Shown here in pieces: positions 1-7,558 of a DNA stretch of 38,624 nt. Position numbers and translations under genes: made by a program. This stretch comes from Desulfomonilaceae bacterium. Lineage in GTDB: Bacteria > Desulfobacterota > Desulfomonilia > Desulfomonilales > Desulfomonilaceae. The notes under the pieces are model-generated. The model was not told where the DNA came from. It made no database searches and saw only the letters and a list, made by a program, of their open reading frames with translations. Where the stretch lies: the NCBI GenBank assembly GCA_031082285.1, contig JAVHLK010000046.1, forward strand, positions 1-38,624, written 5' to 3'. Position 1 is the stretch's first letter; every line of letters starts with the position of its first letter.

Positions 1-357
1 TCTCAAAAGACCGGCGAGCCATTTACTGTCGGACATGTCGGTCTTGCGACCGGGTACATGCTTGGTGTGGCGTGCATTAACCAGAATCACCTGGACGGAA
101 TCTTCGAGCACATTGAAGACGGGACGCCAGTACACGCCGGTGCTCTCCATGGCCACAATCGGACATTCGTTCTCGAGCAACCATTCCTTGAGGGCTCTCA
201 AATCATGGGTAAAGGCACCGAATTCGCGGTGGTCAATCCTTTCACCGGTAGCCGTACCTGTGATCAAACAACAGGTGATCTTCTCCTTATGAACATCCAA
301 ACCGCAGCAAACAGGGTGCAATACTCTTATTACTCTGGTATCTTCCTTTTGGGCCAT
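1..357 (-). CDS. IS110-family transposase, N-terminal part (runs off the left edge)
   Basis: Translating the minus strand from the ATG at 355-357 gives 119 residues with no stop before the window edge. They match the N-terminal RuvC-like DEDD domain of IS110 transposases: GLDVHK (Asp21), MESTGVYW (Glu71) and KTDMSDSKW (Asp107, Asp110), so all four acidic residues are present. The start is well supported by GAGGAGG, five bases upstream. The C-terminal serine-containing Tnp20 domain lies outside the window. IS110 elements cut and join DNA as circular intermediates guided by a structured RNA made from the element's non-coding end. The visible part has no frameshift, so the gene may be active. 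Identity is sure; completeness cannot be judged. Confidence 0.93.
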   Translation of the reverse strand, partial: MAQKEDTRVIRVLHPVCCGLDVHKEKITCCLITGTATGERIDHREFGAFTHDLRALKEWLLENECPIVAMESTGVYWRPVFNVLEDSVQVILVNARHTKHVPGRKTDMSDSKWLAGLLR

Positions 358-481
358 GGCAACCTCCTCTTCGGTTTTATGCTTTACCTATGAGGATGCC
401 ATGGTCTTTCCCAAAAGGGTATTTTCATCTTCAGTTGTGATCGCCCCGATCATGGAGGTTTGTGAAACAATATACTCGGTT
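1..481 (-). mobile_element. Partial IS110 insertion sequence with candidate bridge-RNA leader
   Basis: The transposase start at 357 and the stop of the neighbouring pyrDK gene at 482 are only 124 bases apart, so the element's transposase-proximal end must lie in or near 358-481. On the minus strand this leader can form small hairpins, for example GATC-GGGGC-GATC and CCC-TTTT-GGG. In the IS110 group the guide (bridge) RNA is made from this upstream non-coding end, so the leader is the expected place. The exact end of the element and the RNA itself are inferred, not seen. Confidence 0.5.
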
Positions 482-2137
482 TCATTCCGCACACATGACG
501 GGACCGTCAACACACGACCTGAGACCGGTGCCGGTTCCGCAGCTTCCGCAGATTCCGATTCCGCATCGCATGATGTCCTCTCGTGCCGGAAAGATCTTGC
601 CGCGTGGGACCCTGTTTTCCAAAGCCTTTACCGTAGCCCGCATCATGGGATCCGGCCCGCACACGAAGACTCGGCAATCGGTATAGAGGGCCGGGTTCGA
701 GACGACGTCTTCCTCCAGGGCCCTCACGACCTCTCCCACGTGATCCGGGGAGTCGATGACAACACGGACATCCGGGTGCAACGACCCAGAGCTCGACACA
801 GACCTGGACCCCCGTATCTCATCCTGAAACCACGACTCAATTGGCGCGGAGAATCCGAAGAAGGCTCGGACGGCCAACTCTTTCCATCGCGCCAGGGCCA
901 TCAAGATCGGGGCCGCGCCGGTCCCTCCTGCAACCAGTACGATACGGCTCCCCGAGGCGGGTTCGGGAAAGCCTTGACCGTACGGTCCCCTCATGAAGAT
1001 TGAATCGCCCGGTTTGAGACTCTGAAGGGCCCGTGTAAACGGGCCGACGGCACGCACGAAGTACGTAGGCTCAAGGTCGCCGGCCGGCGAGAACGGCTTT
1101 TCACCGATTCCCGGTAAACGGAGAAAGAAGAATCGTCCGGGATTGCAGGCAGGTCCCCTTTCTAGAGACAATTTGAAAAGGTCCGGGCCGAATGGTTCGT
1201 TCCGCGTCACGGTCGTCTTCACGTATGTCGTTCGAGACGCGGTTGCAATACACTTGGGGGGCGACAATTGTTCGGGCCGTTGTCTCAAGGGCCGGCCCAA
1301 TTCACCAAAAAAGGAGACTATTTGGGGCGTGGTCATGTCCGCGAGAGCCGACCCTACCCCGAAATAGCTCGCGCCGGCCTGCTTGTACGCGAGTACGTCA
1401 TCCGCGCACGTGATGCCTCCCATGGCGATGATGGGAAGATCGACCGCGGCCGCGGCTTCTCTGACCGCCTTGATGCCGACCGGCAAAATGCCCGCTCCCG
1501 ACAAACCGCCGGCCGTGTTGGTAAGAATGGGATTGCCGTCCACATCGGCCGCGGTTCCCGGGCCGACGGTATTGATAAGGCACAGGCCGTCTGCGCCGGC
1601 TTCCTTGCACACCCTCGCCATCCCCGGAATATCGCCGAGATTCGGCGAGAGCTTGGGGATAACGGGTTTGTCAATGCGTTCCTTGAGCAGACCGATAATG
1701 GATCGCACGGCATTCGGATCCGACCCGATGCTCTGCCCCGCGCCTTTCACGTGGGGGCACGAGAGATTGAGTTCAAACGCGTCGGCAATGGGATTCAGTA
1801 TCAGGGCGCATTGGAGGAATTCCTCCACGTTCGTGCCCATGATGGAAACCAGCAGGGGTTTGTTCTCGTGCAAAGGCAACAACGGCTGCATGGCCTGCAG
1901 GAAGTTCTTCGCACCGGGATTTGCCAGACCCACCGCGTTCACAAAACAACCCGGATAATATTCGTAGAGGATCGGCTCCCGGTAGCCTTCTCGTGGTTCC
2001 ACACTGATGGTCTTGGTCGTGAGGAACCCGATCTCGGGGATATCTCGTGCGATTCGCGCGATCACCGTCGGGACCGTGGTGACAATGCCCGACGGGATGG
2101 TGAACGGCGAACGGATGCGCAATCCCGGAATTTCCAT
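482..2137 (-). CDS. Fused dihydroorotate dehydrogenase (PyrD) and electron-transfer subunit (PyrK)
   Basis: The 551-residue protein joins two enzymes normally made as separate chains. Residues 1 to about 300 are a class 1 FMN dihydroorotate dehydrogenase with GLANPG, the NLSCPH loop carrying the catalytic cysteine, and the phosphate-binding GGI and GVGSA segments. Residues from about 310 are a PyrK-type ferredoxin reductase: an FAD segment (EKPFS), the NAD-binding VAGGTGAAP, and a 2Fe-2S site with Cys525, Cys530, Cys533 and Cys542. Class 1B enzymes pass electrons from dihydroorotate to NAD+ through this subunit, in pyrimidine synthesis. I chose the ATG at 2137 because TAGGAG lies just upstream and a good promoter ends about 37 bases away; a longer frame opens at 2308 but adds an atypical N-terminus. 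The C-terminus is short after the last cysteine, perhaps trimmed by the adjacent IS110. Another substrate in the same family cannot be excluded. Confidence 0.9.
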   Translation of the reverse strand: MEIPGLRIRSPFTIPSGIVTTVPTVIARIARDIPEIGFLTTKTISVEPREGYREPILYEYYPGCFVNAVGLANPGAKNFLQAMQPLLPLHENKPLLVSIMGTNVEEFLQCALILNPIADAFELNLSCPHVKGAGQSIGSDPNAVRSIIGLLKERIDKPVIPKLSPNLGDIPGMARVCKEAGADGLCLINTVGPGTAADVDGNPILTNTAGGLSGAGILPVGIKAVREAAAAVDLPIIAMGGITCADDVLAYKQAGASYFGVGSALADMTTPQIVSFFGELGRPLRQRPEQLSPPKCIATASRTTYVKTTVTRNEPFGPDLFKLSLERGPACNPGRFFFLRLPGIGEKPFSPAGDLEPTYFVRAVGPFTRALQSLKPGDSIFMRGPYGQGFPEPASGSRIVLVAGGTGAAPILMALARWKELAVRAFFGFSAPIESWFQDEIRGSRSVSSSGSLHPDVRVVIDSPDHVGEVVRALEEDVVSNPALYTDCRVFVCGPDPMMRATVKALENRVPRGKIFPAREDIMRCGIGICGSCGTGTGLRSCVDGPVMCAE

Positions 2138-2180
2138 GAAGCTCCTAAGGTGGTCAAGACTAAAGGGTACAGCTTGGTGA

Positions 2181-2209
2181 ATAGTGTCAGAACACATTAA
2201 ATTCGTCAA
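2181..2209 (-). promoter_or_regulatory. Sigma-70-like promoter of the pyrD-pyrK fusion
   Basis: On the minus strand TTGACG (2204-2209) is followed after 17 bases by CACTAT (2181-2186). Transcription would start near 2174 and leave a short leader before the ATG at 2137. This position supports the shorter protein start. Confidence 0.5.
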
Positions 2210-2294
2210 CGTCACCTCGGGTCCTGCAGGCTCGCTATCGACTGCGTCGACTTCACACACTTTTCCCCTCACCGTTTGTGCGCTGCTTTCTCGC

Positions 2295-2324
2295 TTGACA
2301 GGTACCAAGTAATTCCGGTAACAT
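2295..2324 (+). promoter_or_regulatory. Sigma-70-like promoter of the M20 peptidase
   Basis: A perfect TTGACA at 2295-2300 is followed after 18 bases by TAACAT at 2319-2324, and the peptidase ribosome site lies about 45 bases further on. It is divergent from the pyrDK promoter, with about 85 bases between the two -35 elements. Confidence 0.55.
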
Positions 2325-2381
2325 GCCGGGCGAAATATCTGTGCAGAGTGTCAGAGCTACGTGTCTTGTTTTGGAGGGAAG

Positions 2382-3605
2382 GTGAGCTTTCACGAGGTTG
2401 CCGCCAGACTCGATGATCTGAAGGACGAATGCGTCGACTTTCTCGCTCGTATCTGTTCCATACCCGCGTTGGGACCGGAAAACGACGGTACGGGGGAGAT
2501 GGAGAAGTACAAAGTCGTCAAAGAGGCGGTGGTCGCGCTCGGACCGGATAGAATCGAGGAAGTGCACGCCCCGGACGACCGGGTGCCGGACGGGTTAAGG
2601 CCGAACCTCTTGGCCGTGTTCAACGGAAGGGACACGTCTCGAACTCTGTGGATACTTTCACACATCGACGTGGTGCCCCCCGGTGAACTGAAGCTCTGGG
2701 AGCACGATCCTTTTCAGCCCCACGTGCAGAACGGATTCCTGTACGGCCGGGGAGTGGAGGATAACGGACAGGCGATAGCAGCGAGCATATTTGCGGTCCG
2801 CGCGGTCAAGGAGACGTGCGGGTTCGGTTTGAATGTGGGACTCGCCCTTGTTTCCGATGAAGAATGCGGAAGCCGGTATGGGCTGGACTATGTTTTGACT
2901 GAGCGCCCGGACATGTTCCGACCCGAGGATCTGATCCTCGTGCCCGACGCGGGCAACGATCAGGGCGATCATATTGAAATAGCGGAGAAGCATCTTCTCC
3001 AAGTGCGTTTCACGGTGCTCGGGAAACAAGCTCATGCCAGCCGGCCCGACCAGGCCGTAAACTCCTTGCGGGCCGTGTCCCATCTTGTGGTGGAAGTGGA
3101 CCGGGTGCTTGCTGAGACTTTCACCGAGCGCAATCCTTTCTTCAACCCGCCGACAAGTACGTTTGAACCCACGAGAAAGGATGCGAACGTTCCCAACGTG
3201 AACACGATCCCGGGGGAAGACGTGGTCTATTTTGACTGTCGGATACTTCCCGAAGTGGATCTGTCGCGGGTGATGGAACTGATGGAGCAGGTTGCCGCCG
3301 GAATCGGCGAGAGATTCGGGGCGGGAGTTCGCGTCGAAGGACACATGAGAGTGGAAGCTCCGGAGCCGACCCCTGCCGATTCAGCCGTGGTAAGGGCATT
3401 GGCTCAGGCGGTTCAGGAGGTTTTCGGGGTACAGGCGCGGCCGCACGGGATAGGCGGACAAACCGTGGCCTCCTTTTTTCGCAAGAGAGGGTTGCCTGCG
3501 GCTGTCTGGGAAAAGCAGCTGCAAATGGCACATGCGCCCAACGAGAGGGTTTCCATAGAAAATCTTGTGGGAAATGCCCGGGTGTTTGCCAAGATGATGA
3601 TTTGA
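2382..3605 (+). CDS. M20-family zinc metallopeptidase (ArgE/DapE/CPG2 type)
   Basis: The 407-residue protein has the complete binuclear zinc site of the M20 family: His94 with Asp96 in LSHIDVV, bridging Asp127 in GVEDNG, the catalytic Glu160 and ligand Glu161 in DEECGS, Asp189 in VPDAG and His384 in MAHAPNE. A lid/dimerisation domain is inserted at about 200-310 and contains the usual GKQAHAS segment. No signal peptide is seen, so it acts in the cytoplasm. Family members remove N-acyl groups or cleave dipeptides; the substrate is not evident here. The GTG start at 2382 is preferred over a GTG at 2361 because GGAGG lies four bases before it. It is a single-gene unit with its own promoter. Confidence 0.9.
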   Translation: MSFHEVAARLDDLKDECVDFLARICSIPALGPENDGTGEMEKYKVVKEAVVALGPDRIEEVHAPDDRVPDGLRPNLLAVFNGRDTSRTLWILSHIDVVPPGELKLWEHDPFQPHVQNGFLYGRGVEDNGQAIAASIFAVRAVKETCGFGLNVGLALVSDEECGSRYGLDYVLTERPDMFRPEDLILVPDAGNDQGDHIEIAEKHLLQVRFTVLGKQAHASRPDQAVNSLRAVSHLVVEVDRVLAETFTERNPFFNPPTSTFEPTRKDANVPNVNTIPGEDVVYFDCRILPEVDLSRVMELMEQVAAGIGERFGAGVRVEGHMRVEAPEPTPADSAVVRALAQAVQEVFGVQARPHGIGGQTVASFFRKRGLPAAVWEKQLQMAHAPNERVSIENLVGNARVFAKMMI

Positions 3606-3775
3606 TTATTGCGGCCACGCAGGAAGATCGGGTGAAGAGTCCGGCCGATGGATCGGGGCTGCGGTCCTGCCGGACAACAACACCGTGTCGGTCTTCTCCG
3701 GATGTCGTCGCAATGTGATTTGGTTGTGTTCGGTCCAAGGTTTTGTGACCGTGTCTATACAGGAGGATCGGGGGT

Positions 3776-5191
3776 ATGGTTGGTTCAAGGTCATCGGCGA
3801 TATTATTGCGCGTCGCGGCTCTCTCGGCGGTCGTTGTGATGCTGGTCCCGGCGACGTCCTTCGGCGCCGGGGGCCGCAATCAGACACAACGAGCCGCCGG
3901 CAACACGCTTAACCTGGCGCAGGCCGTACAGATCGCGCTCGCGCGTAATCTGACGATGGCCGATGCTCGACTGCAGGTGGACGAGAAAGAGTACCAGCGT
4001 CGCGAGGCGTTCTCCGATTTCTTTCCCACCATAGACCTCACCTATTCTGCTACGGGATACAAGTACCGGCAGCCGGGAAACGTATCCGCACTCGCCTCCG
4101 CGCATGACAGCCGCAGACTTGCGGCCTTTACCCCCCCCGCAAGCTTTTCGAACTATCCGTACAGAACGGACCCGTACCGCGGTTTCACCATGAGCGCGAC
4201 CATGACCCAGCCCTTGTACACCGGCGGCAGGCTGCTCAACAACTACAAGTATGCACAGCTCGGGGTGGATTATTCCGCGCTCCAAGTAGAAGTGACGCGT
4301 CAGGATCTCATCCTTGAGGTGTACCAGGCCTATTACCAGCTGATTCAGTCCCAGAGGCTGCTCTTTGTTGCCGAGCGATCCATTCGGGCCCTTGAGGCGT
4401 TGAGGAACCAGACTCGTGAGTTCTACAGGGCGGGCGTGGTCCCCAAGGTGGATGTGTTGGCCACGGAAGGTCAACTGGCTCAGGCGCGCGTGCAGAGGAC
4501 TCAGGCGCTGACCGACATCGGCCTGTACAAGGCGACGCTCAATTTCCTTCTTCGCTACCCCCAGGAAACGCCCATCGATGTGGTTGAAGACATTGAATAC
4601 CGACCGAATCCGTACGAGATACCCGGGATCTATGCCACGGCGGCCGCAAACAGGATCGAAATAAGACAGGCGAACATTTCGGTGGACCAGGCCATGGCCT
4701 TGGTGCGCATCGCCAAGTCCGATCTGTTGCCCACTGTAGCGGTCCAGGCAAACGGGGCGCGCTTCAACGACGATTGGAACACCTTCGATCACGAGGCGGT
4801 CAACGACTGGCGCCTTCAGGGTATCCTCACATGGACCTTCGACATGTTTCGACGTCGGGACACGGTGAGCGACAGGCGGGCAAACCAGGCTCGATCGTTT
4901 GTTGCACGAGAGTTGCTCGTGGAACAGATCATGGAACAAGTGAAGACCGCGTATCTCGACATGAAACGTTCGGAAAGCGATATCCAGGACAACCGGAAGG
5001 GCGTCGAATTCCGCAAGGAGAACTTCAGGATCAATCAAGAACGGTACAAGGAGCAAGTGGCGACCTATGTGGAGGTTCTCGACGCGGAACGTCAGCTCGC
5101 GCTGTCCGAAGGAGAGTACTACATTTCTCTGACCGGGTACTGGATCAATAGGGCGGTGCTGGAACGAAACATGGGGATGCTCAGGCAGTAG
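3776..5191 (+). CDS. TolC-family outer membrane efflux protein
   Basis: The 471-residue protein begins with a signal peptide (about 1-30, ending ATSFGA) followed by the duplicated outer-membrane-efflux architecture: two halves, each with long alpha-helical coiled-coil segments and short beta stretches. Typical marks are LNLAQAVQIALARN at the start of the mature chain, TQPLYTGGR near the first outer-membrane hairpin, and the late segment VEVLDAERQLALSE. The length fits the family (about 420-490). AGGAGG at 3761-3766 sets the start. TolC proteins form the trimeric exit channel for tripartite pumps or type I secretion. No inner-membrane pump or adaptor gene is adjacent; only a small secreted protein follows, so the partner system is unknown. 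Confidence 0.92.
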   Translation: MVGSRSSAILLRVAALSAVVVMLVPATSFGAGGRNQTQRAAGNTLNLAQAVQIALARNLTMADARLQVDEKEYQRREAFSDFFPTIDLTYSATGYKYRQPGNVSALASAHDSRRLAAFTPPASFSNYPYRTDPYRGFTMSATMTQPLYTGGRLLNNYKYAQLGVDYSALQVEVTRQDLILEVYQAYYQLIQSQRLLFVAERSIRALEALRNQTREFYRAGVVPKVDVLATEGQLAQARVQRTQALTDIGLYKATLNFLLRYPQETPIDVVEDIEYRPNPYEIPGIYATAAANRIEIRQANISVDQAMALVRIAKSDLLPTVAVQANGARFNDDWNTFDHEAVNDWRLQGILTWTFDMFRRRDTVSDRRANQARSFVARELLVEQIMEQVKTAYLDMKRSESDIQDNRKGVEFRKENFRINQERYKEQVATYVEVLDAERQLALSEGEYYISLTGYWINRAVLERNMGMLRQ

Positions 5192-5322
5192 CGTCGGTGC
5201 ATGACGGTCCTGATCACTGCGACACGAATTCTGGGCGGGATGTCAAACTACGGAGAGATTCGGTCGTGCCCGGACCCCGGAAGATTCAAGCTGCCTATGA
5301 CCGAGGAAAGGCGAGGTTGACC

Positions 5323-5799
5323 ATGAGGTTGAGCATCTTTGTGTGCCTAATCGTTGCGATCGCATGCGCGCCGGTGACGGCGCAGGCACAGTCGACCGGG
5401 ACCGCGGCGGCCACCCCCGTGAACACGTCGACGGCCACCCCCAGTGCGTTTACGATCAAGCAACAGATACTCGCTCAGCAGCAAGCCGACATCCAACGTC
5501 GATTCGCGGAGGTAGCCAGGTGCATCCGTACCGCTTCACTCAACGTGGTCCTCTTTGATCCGGCCGGTCAAATAAACACCGTCCCACAGACCGACCTGGT
5601 CAACTGCGGCCGCCAACTGCGCGTTTTGGAAAGAAGACTGCAGCAACTGTCCCGCGCGGCGAAACAACTCTCCGGCGACGCGCAGGCCCAGGCCGTCGCG
5701 CTTGAAACGCAAGCTCGTTTGGCCCTGCTCCAACAGAACCTGCGCGCGCTCGCGAGCAACATTTTCGCGTCGTCGGCAAGATCTACCACGAACAGATAG
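5323..5799 (+). CDS. Small secreted protein of unknown function
   Basis: I do not recognise this family. From the ATG at 5323 the 158-residue product has a clear signal peptide ending near TAQAQ (residue 23), a Ser/Thr/Ala/Pro-rich linker to about 42, and then a mostly helical, Gln/Ala/Arg-rich body. Cys67 and Cys95 are the only cysteines in the mature chain and could form a periplasmic disulfide. A frame opens earlier at 5197, but its first 42 residues look non-coding and the signal peptide begins at 5323. It lies 131 bases after the TolC-family gene on the same strand, so co-transcription is possible. Function is unknown. Confidence 0.7.
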   Translation: MRLSIFVCLIVAIACAPVTAQAQSTGTAAATPVNTSTATPSAFTIKQQILAQQQADIQRRFAEVARCIRTASLNVVLFDPAGQINTVPQTDLVNCGRQLRVLERRLQQLSRAAKQLSGDAQAQAVALETQARLALLQQNLRALASNIFASSARSTTNR

Positions 5800-6215
5800 C
5801 GTGGATCCGGGACACGTCTAATGCTTGCCCGCCCCAAGGTCACTCCCAACGCGGCGAAGCCAACGGCATTGTTCTCAAGTGACGCGCTCTGAAGATCACG
5901 TTGATTCCAGCCCAGTGCCTCAACCTTCCCACAGGCCGCTCCCGTCGTAGCGAACAGCGCAGTCCCGCGCAGAACCCGGGAAAGCAGTCACAGTGCTTCA
6001 TGAAAGGCCGGCATGGCCGTCGTCAGAACGTACCACCGCCTTCCGGGACCCTCATCGCCTCACCTATTGGGAGCAAAACGCGACCCCGAGGAGGCCTCCG
6101 ATTCCGGTTGATTGTGGAAGTGATGCTGAAGGAACGGCCCGGGAGTGCTTAACCTGTTTCCAGGTGACGCCCTGTGTGGGCGACGGCGCACTCCTGGGGT
6201 TTGCAGGTCAAAAGA
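5800..6215. other. Gene-free stretch, nothing recognised
   Basis: These 416 bases lie between the secreted protein and the end of dsrC. Short open frames exist on both strands, but none has a ribosome site or protein-like composition. I see no RNA gene, no clear terminator and no repeat. Confidence 0.5.
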
Positions 6216-6533
6216 TTACACACAACCTGTGGGCTTGGGCAGCCCGGCGACCTTACAGGCGCCTTTGGCAGGTCCGGACGGAAAGAGTTCGTAGATCTTT
6301 TTCAGCTTGAAGCCCGTGTCTTTGCAGACCTTTCGGATCATCGGAGCAATATTGAACTCCAGGTAGTAATTGCGCAGGTAATGAACGACTTTCCAGTGCT
6401 CATCGGTCATTTCCTGAATACCCTCTGTCTTTGCGAAAAGAGCCGCAACTTCCTCGTTCCACAGATCCGGATCTTGAAGAAATCCGTCCTCGTCTACGTC
6501 AAAGGTTCTCCCTTCGATTTCCAGCGTCGGCAT
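6216..6533 (-). CDS. dsrC: DsrC, sulfur-trafficking partner of dissimilatory sulfite reductase
   Basis: The 105-residue product has the length of the Desulfovibrio protein and its hallmark C-terminal arm: ELFPSGPAKGACKVAGLPK followed by PTGCV. CysB (93) and CysA (104) are separated by ten residues, as required for the DsrC trisulfide that carries sulfur from DsrAB to the DsrMKJOP membrane complex. The N-terminal VDEDGFL segment is also typical. TusE-type relatives lack CysB, so this is a true DsrC. The ATG at 6533 is chosen because AAGGAGG lies eight bases upstream; the frame extends six codons further. No dsrAB is adjacent, which is usual in sulfate reducers. A 16-bp palindrome lies upstream. 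The gene points to dissimilatory sulfur metabolism in the host. Confidence 0.96.
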   Translation of the reverse strand: MPTLEIEGRTFDVDEDGFLQDPDLWNEEVAALFAKTEGIQEMTDEHWKVVHYLRNYYLEFNIAPMIRKVCKDTGFKLKKIYELFPSGPAKGACKVAGLPKPTGCV

Positions 6534-6593
6534 ACGAAAGCCCTCCTTCATCTCAAGTTTGCCGGGAACAACCGGTCAAATTCTATAATCTTC

Positions 6594-6609
6594 CTGATGT
6601 TATCATCAG
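6594..6609. promoter_or_regulatory. 16-bp palindrome upstream of dsrC, possible operator
   Basis: CTGATG-TTAT-CATCAG is a perfect inverted repeat with a four-base centre, about 60 bases upstream of the dsrC start. It is AT-rich against a GC-rich background and lies next to TATA-like sequence (6582-6589). It could be a regulator site; no regulator is identified. Confidence 0.35.
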
Positions 6610-6780
6610 TGCCATGCAAAAACAACCCGCAAATGACGGAAACGCGACGGTATGACCAAGAGTCTCGTCCAGCCGCTCACAGAGAGGTGGCACGGCACTC
6701 GCCTCTCACTAATCTCCACATTTTTCACGTGCGGGTCAGGTCTCCGATCTCAGGGGAGCGCGTCGTTCGTTAAAACGTGC

Positions 6781-7242
6781 TCATTTCATCTTTATCTTAC
6801 CTTGAACGTCTTCAATATATTTCTTGAGAACATTCTGCACCTGCGGGCGTTTTTCCTTCGCCAATGCGGCTTGATAAACCTTAAGGGCCGACCCGTAGTC
6901 CTGCTTGATCTCATAGACAAGGCCCATCAAACCGTAGGCATCCGGGTAGTCGGGATTCAGCTGAACGGCCTTTTTGAGGTCCTCTATGCTCTTGTCGTAC
7001 TCGCCCTTCTTAGAATACGCAATCGCGCGGTTGTGGTACGCGAAAAAAAACTTGGGATTGTCGCTGATCGATTTCGTAAACAGATCTATGGCGCGGTCCC
7101 ATTTCTGAACTCTCAGCGCAAACTCGCCCTGCTCGTAGTAGTCCAGATAGTCTTCCGCTCCTGCCTGCGCGCAGACAAGCGCGTTCGCAACGAGTGCACA
7201 CAGGGCAATAATGGGCAATACGGATCGTGTCGTTGTACTCAT
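6781..7242 (-). CDS. Exported tetratricopeptide-repeat protein
   Basis: The 153-residue product starts with a hydrophobic signal sequence (about residues 5-28, ending near CAQAGA) and then has three consecutive TPR units. Their consensus positions are visible, for example ALRVQKWDRAIDLFTKSI, AYHNRAIAYSKKGEYDKSI and AYGLMGLVYEIKQDYGSAL. TPRs are protein-binding helical scaffolds, so a periplasmic adaptor role is likely; the partner is unknown. A cysteine at the signal end could suggest a lipoprotein, but the lipobox is not good. The ATG at 7242 with GGAG just before it is chosen over a GTG three codons upstream. A possible small gene ends 25 bases upstream on the same strand. Confidence 0.85.
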   Translation of the reverse strand: MSTTTRSVLPIIALCALVANALVCAQAGAEDYLDYYEQGEFALRVQKWDRAIDLFTKSISDNPKFFFAYHNRAIAYSKKGEYDKSIEDLKKAVQLNPDYPDAYGLMGLVYEIKQDYGSALKVYQAALAKEKRPQVQNVLKKYIEDVQGKIKMK

Positions 7243-7267
7243 GTTCTCCACGCACCCGAAAAAAAAA

Positions 7268-7471
7268 TTACATTACCACAAAATCAGCTGGTTGGAACCT
7301 TTCTTTTTGAAAAGTCGCGGTTTTCATCCCACCGCAGGGAAAAGTGACGTTCATCAGCTGTCCCGAAGGAACGATAATCTCCATAGATGTTGGCCTATTG
7401 CGACCGCCGCACGGCACTACCTCCGGGGACCGGGCCTTAAAGTCGAGCTTGACTTCTCCGACGGATCTCAT
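7268..7471 (-). CDS. Possible 67-residue protein with two PCGG motifs
   Basis: This short frame looks protein-like in codon use and ends 25 bases before the TPR gene on the same strand. Its product carries a repeated PCGG motif (VVPCGGRNRP and VTFPCGGMKT) about 28 residues apart, which could bind a metal or form a disulfide. There is no signal peptide. GAGGAG lies upstream but 16 bases from the ATG, which is too far for comfort, and the PlsB promoter candidate overlaps its 5' end on the other strand. I do not recognise the family. It may be real or chance. Confidence 0.35.
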   Translation of the reverse strand: MRSVGEVKLDFKARSPEVVPCGGRNRPTSMEIIVPSGQLMNVTFPCGGMKTATFQKERFQPADFVVM

Positions 7472-7477
7472 AAGTAT
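7449..7477 (+). promoter_or_regulatory. Candidate promoter of the PlsB gene
   Basis: TTGACT (7449-7454) is followed after 17 bases by AAGTAT (7472-7477), about 80 bases before the PlsB start. The -35 is good and the -10 is weak. Confidence 0.35.
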
Positions 7478-7558
7478 CTGAATGGCACTCCTCGGTCAAG
7501 ACCCCATTTCGAGGCGGCCGGTCGCCATTAATGCAACAGGAGGTGAGTGGAGCTATCT

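Noticed and set aside
3803-5056. Minus-strand open frame of 417 codons opposite the TolC-family gene
   Set aside because: Shadow of a strong coding gene in GC-rich DNA; composition is not protein-like.
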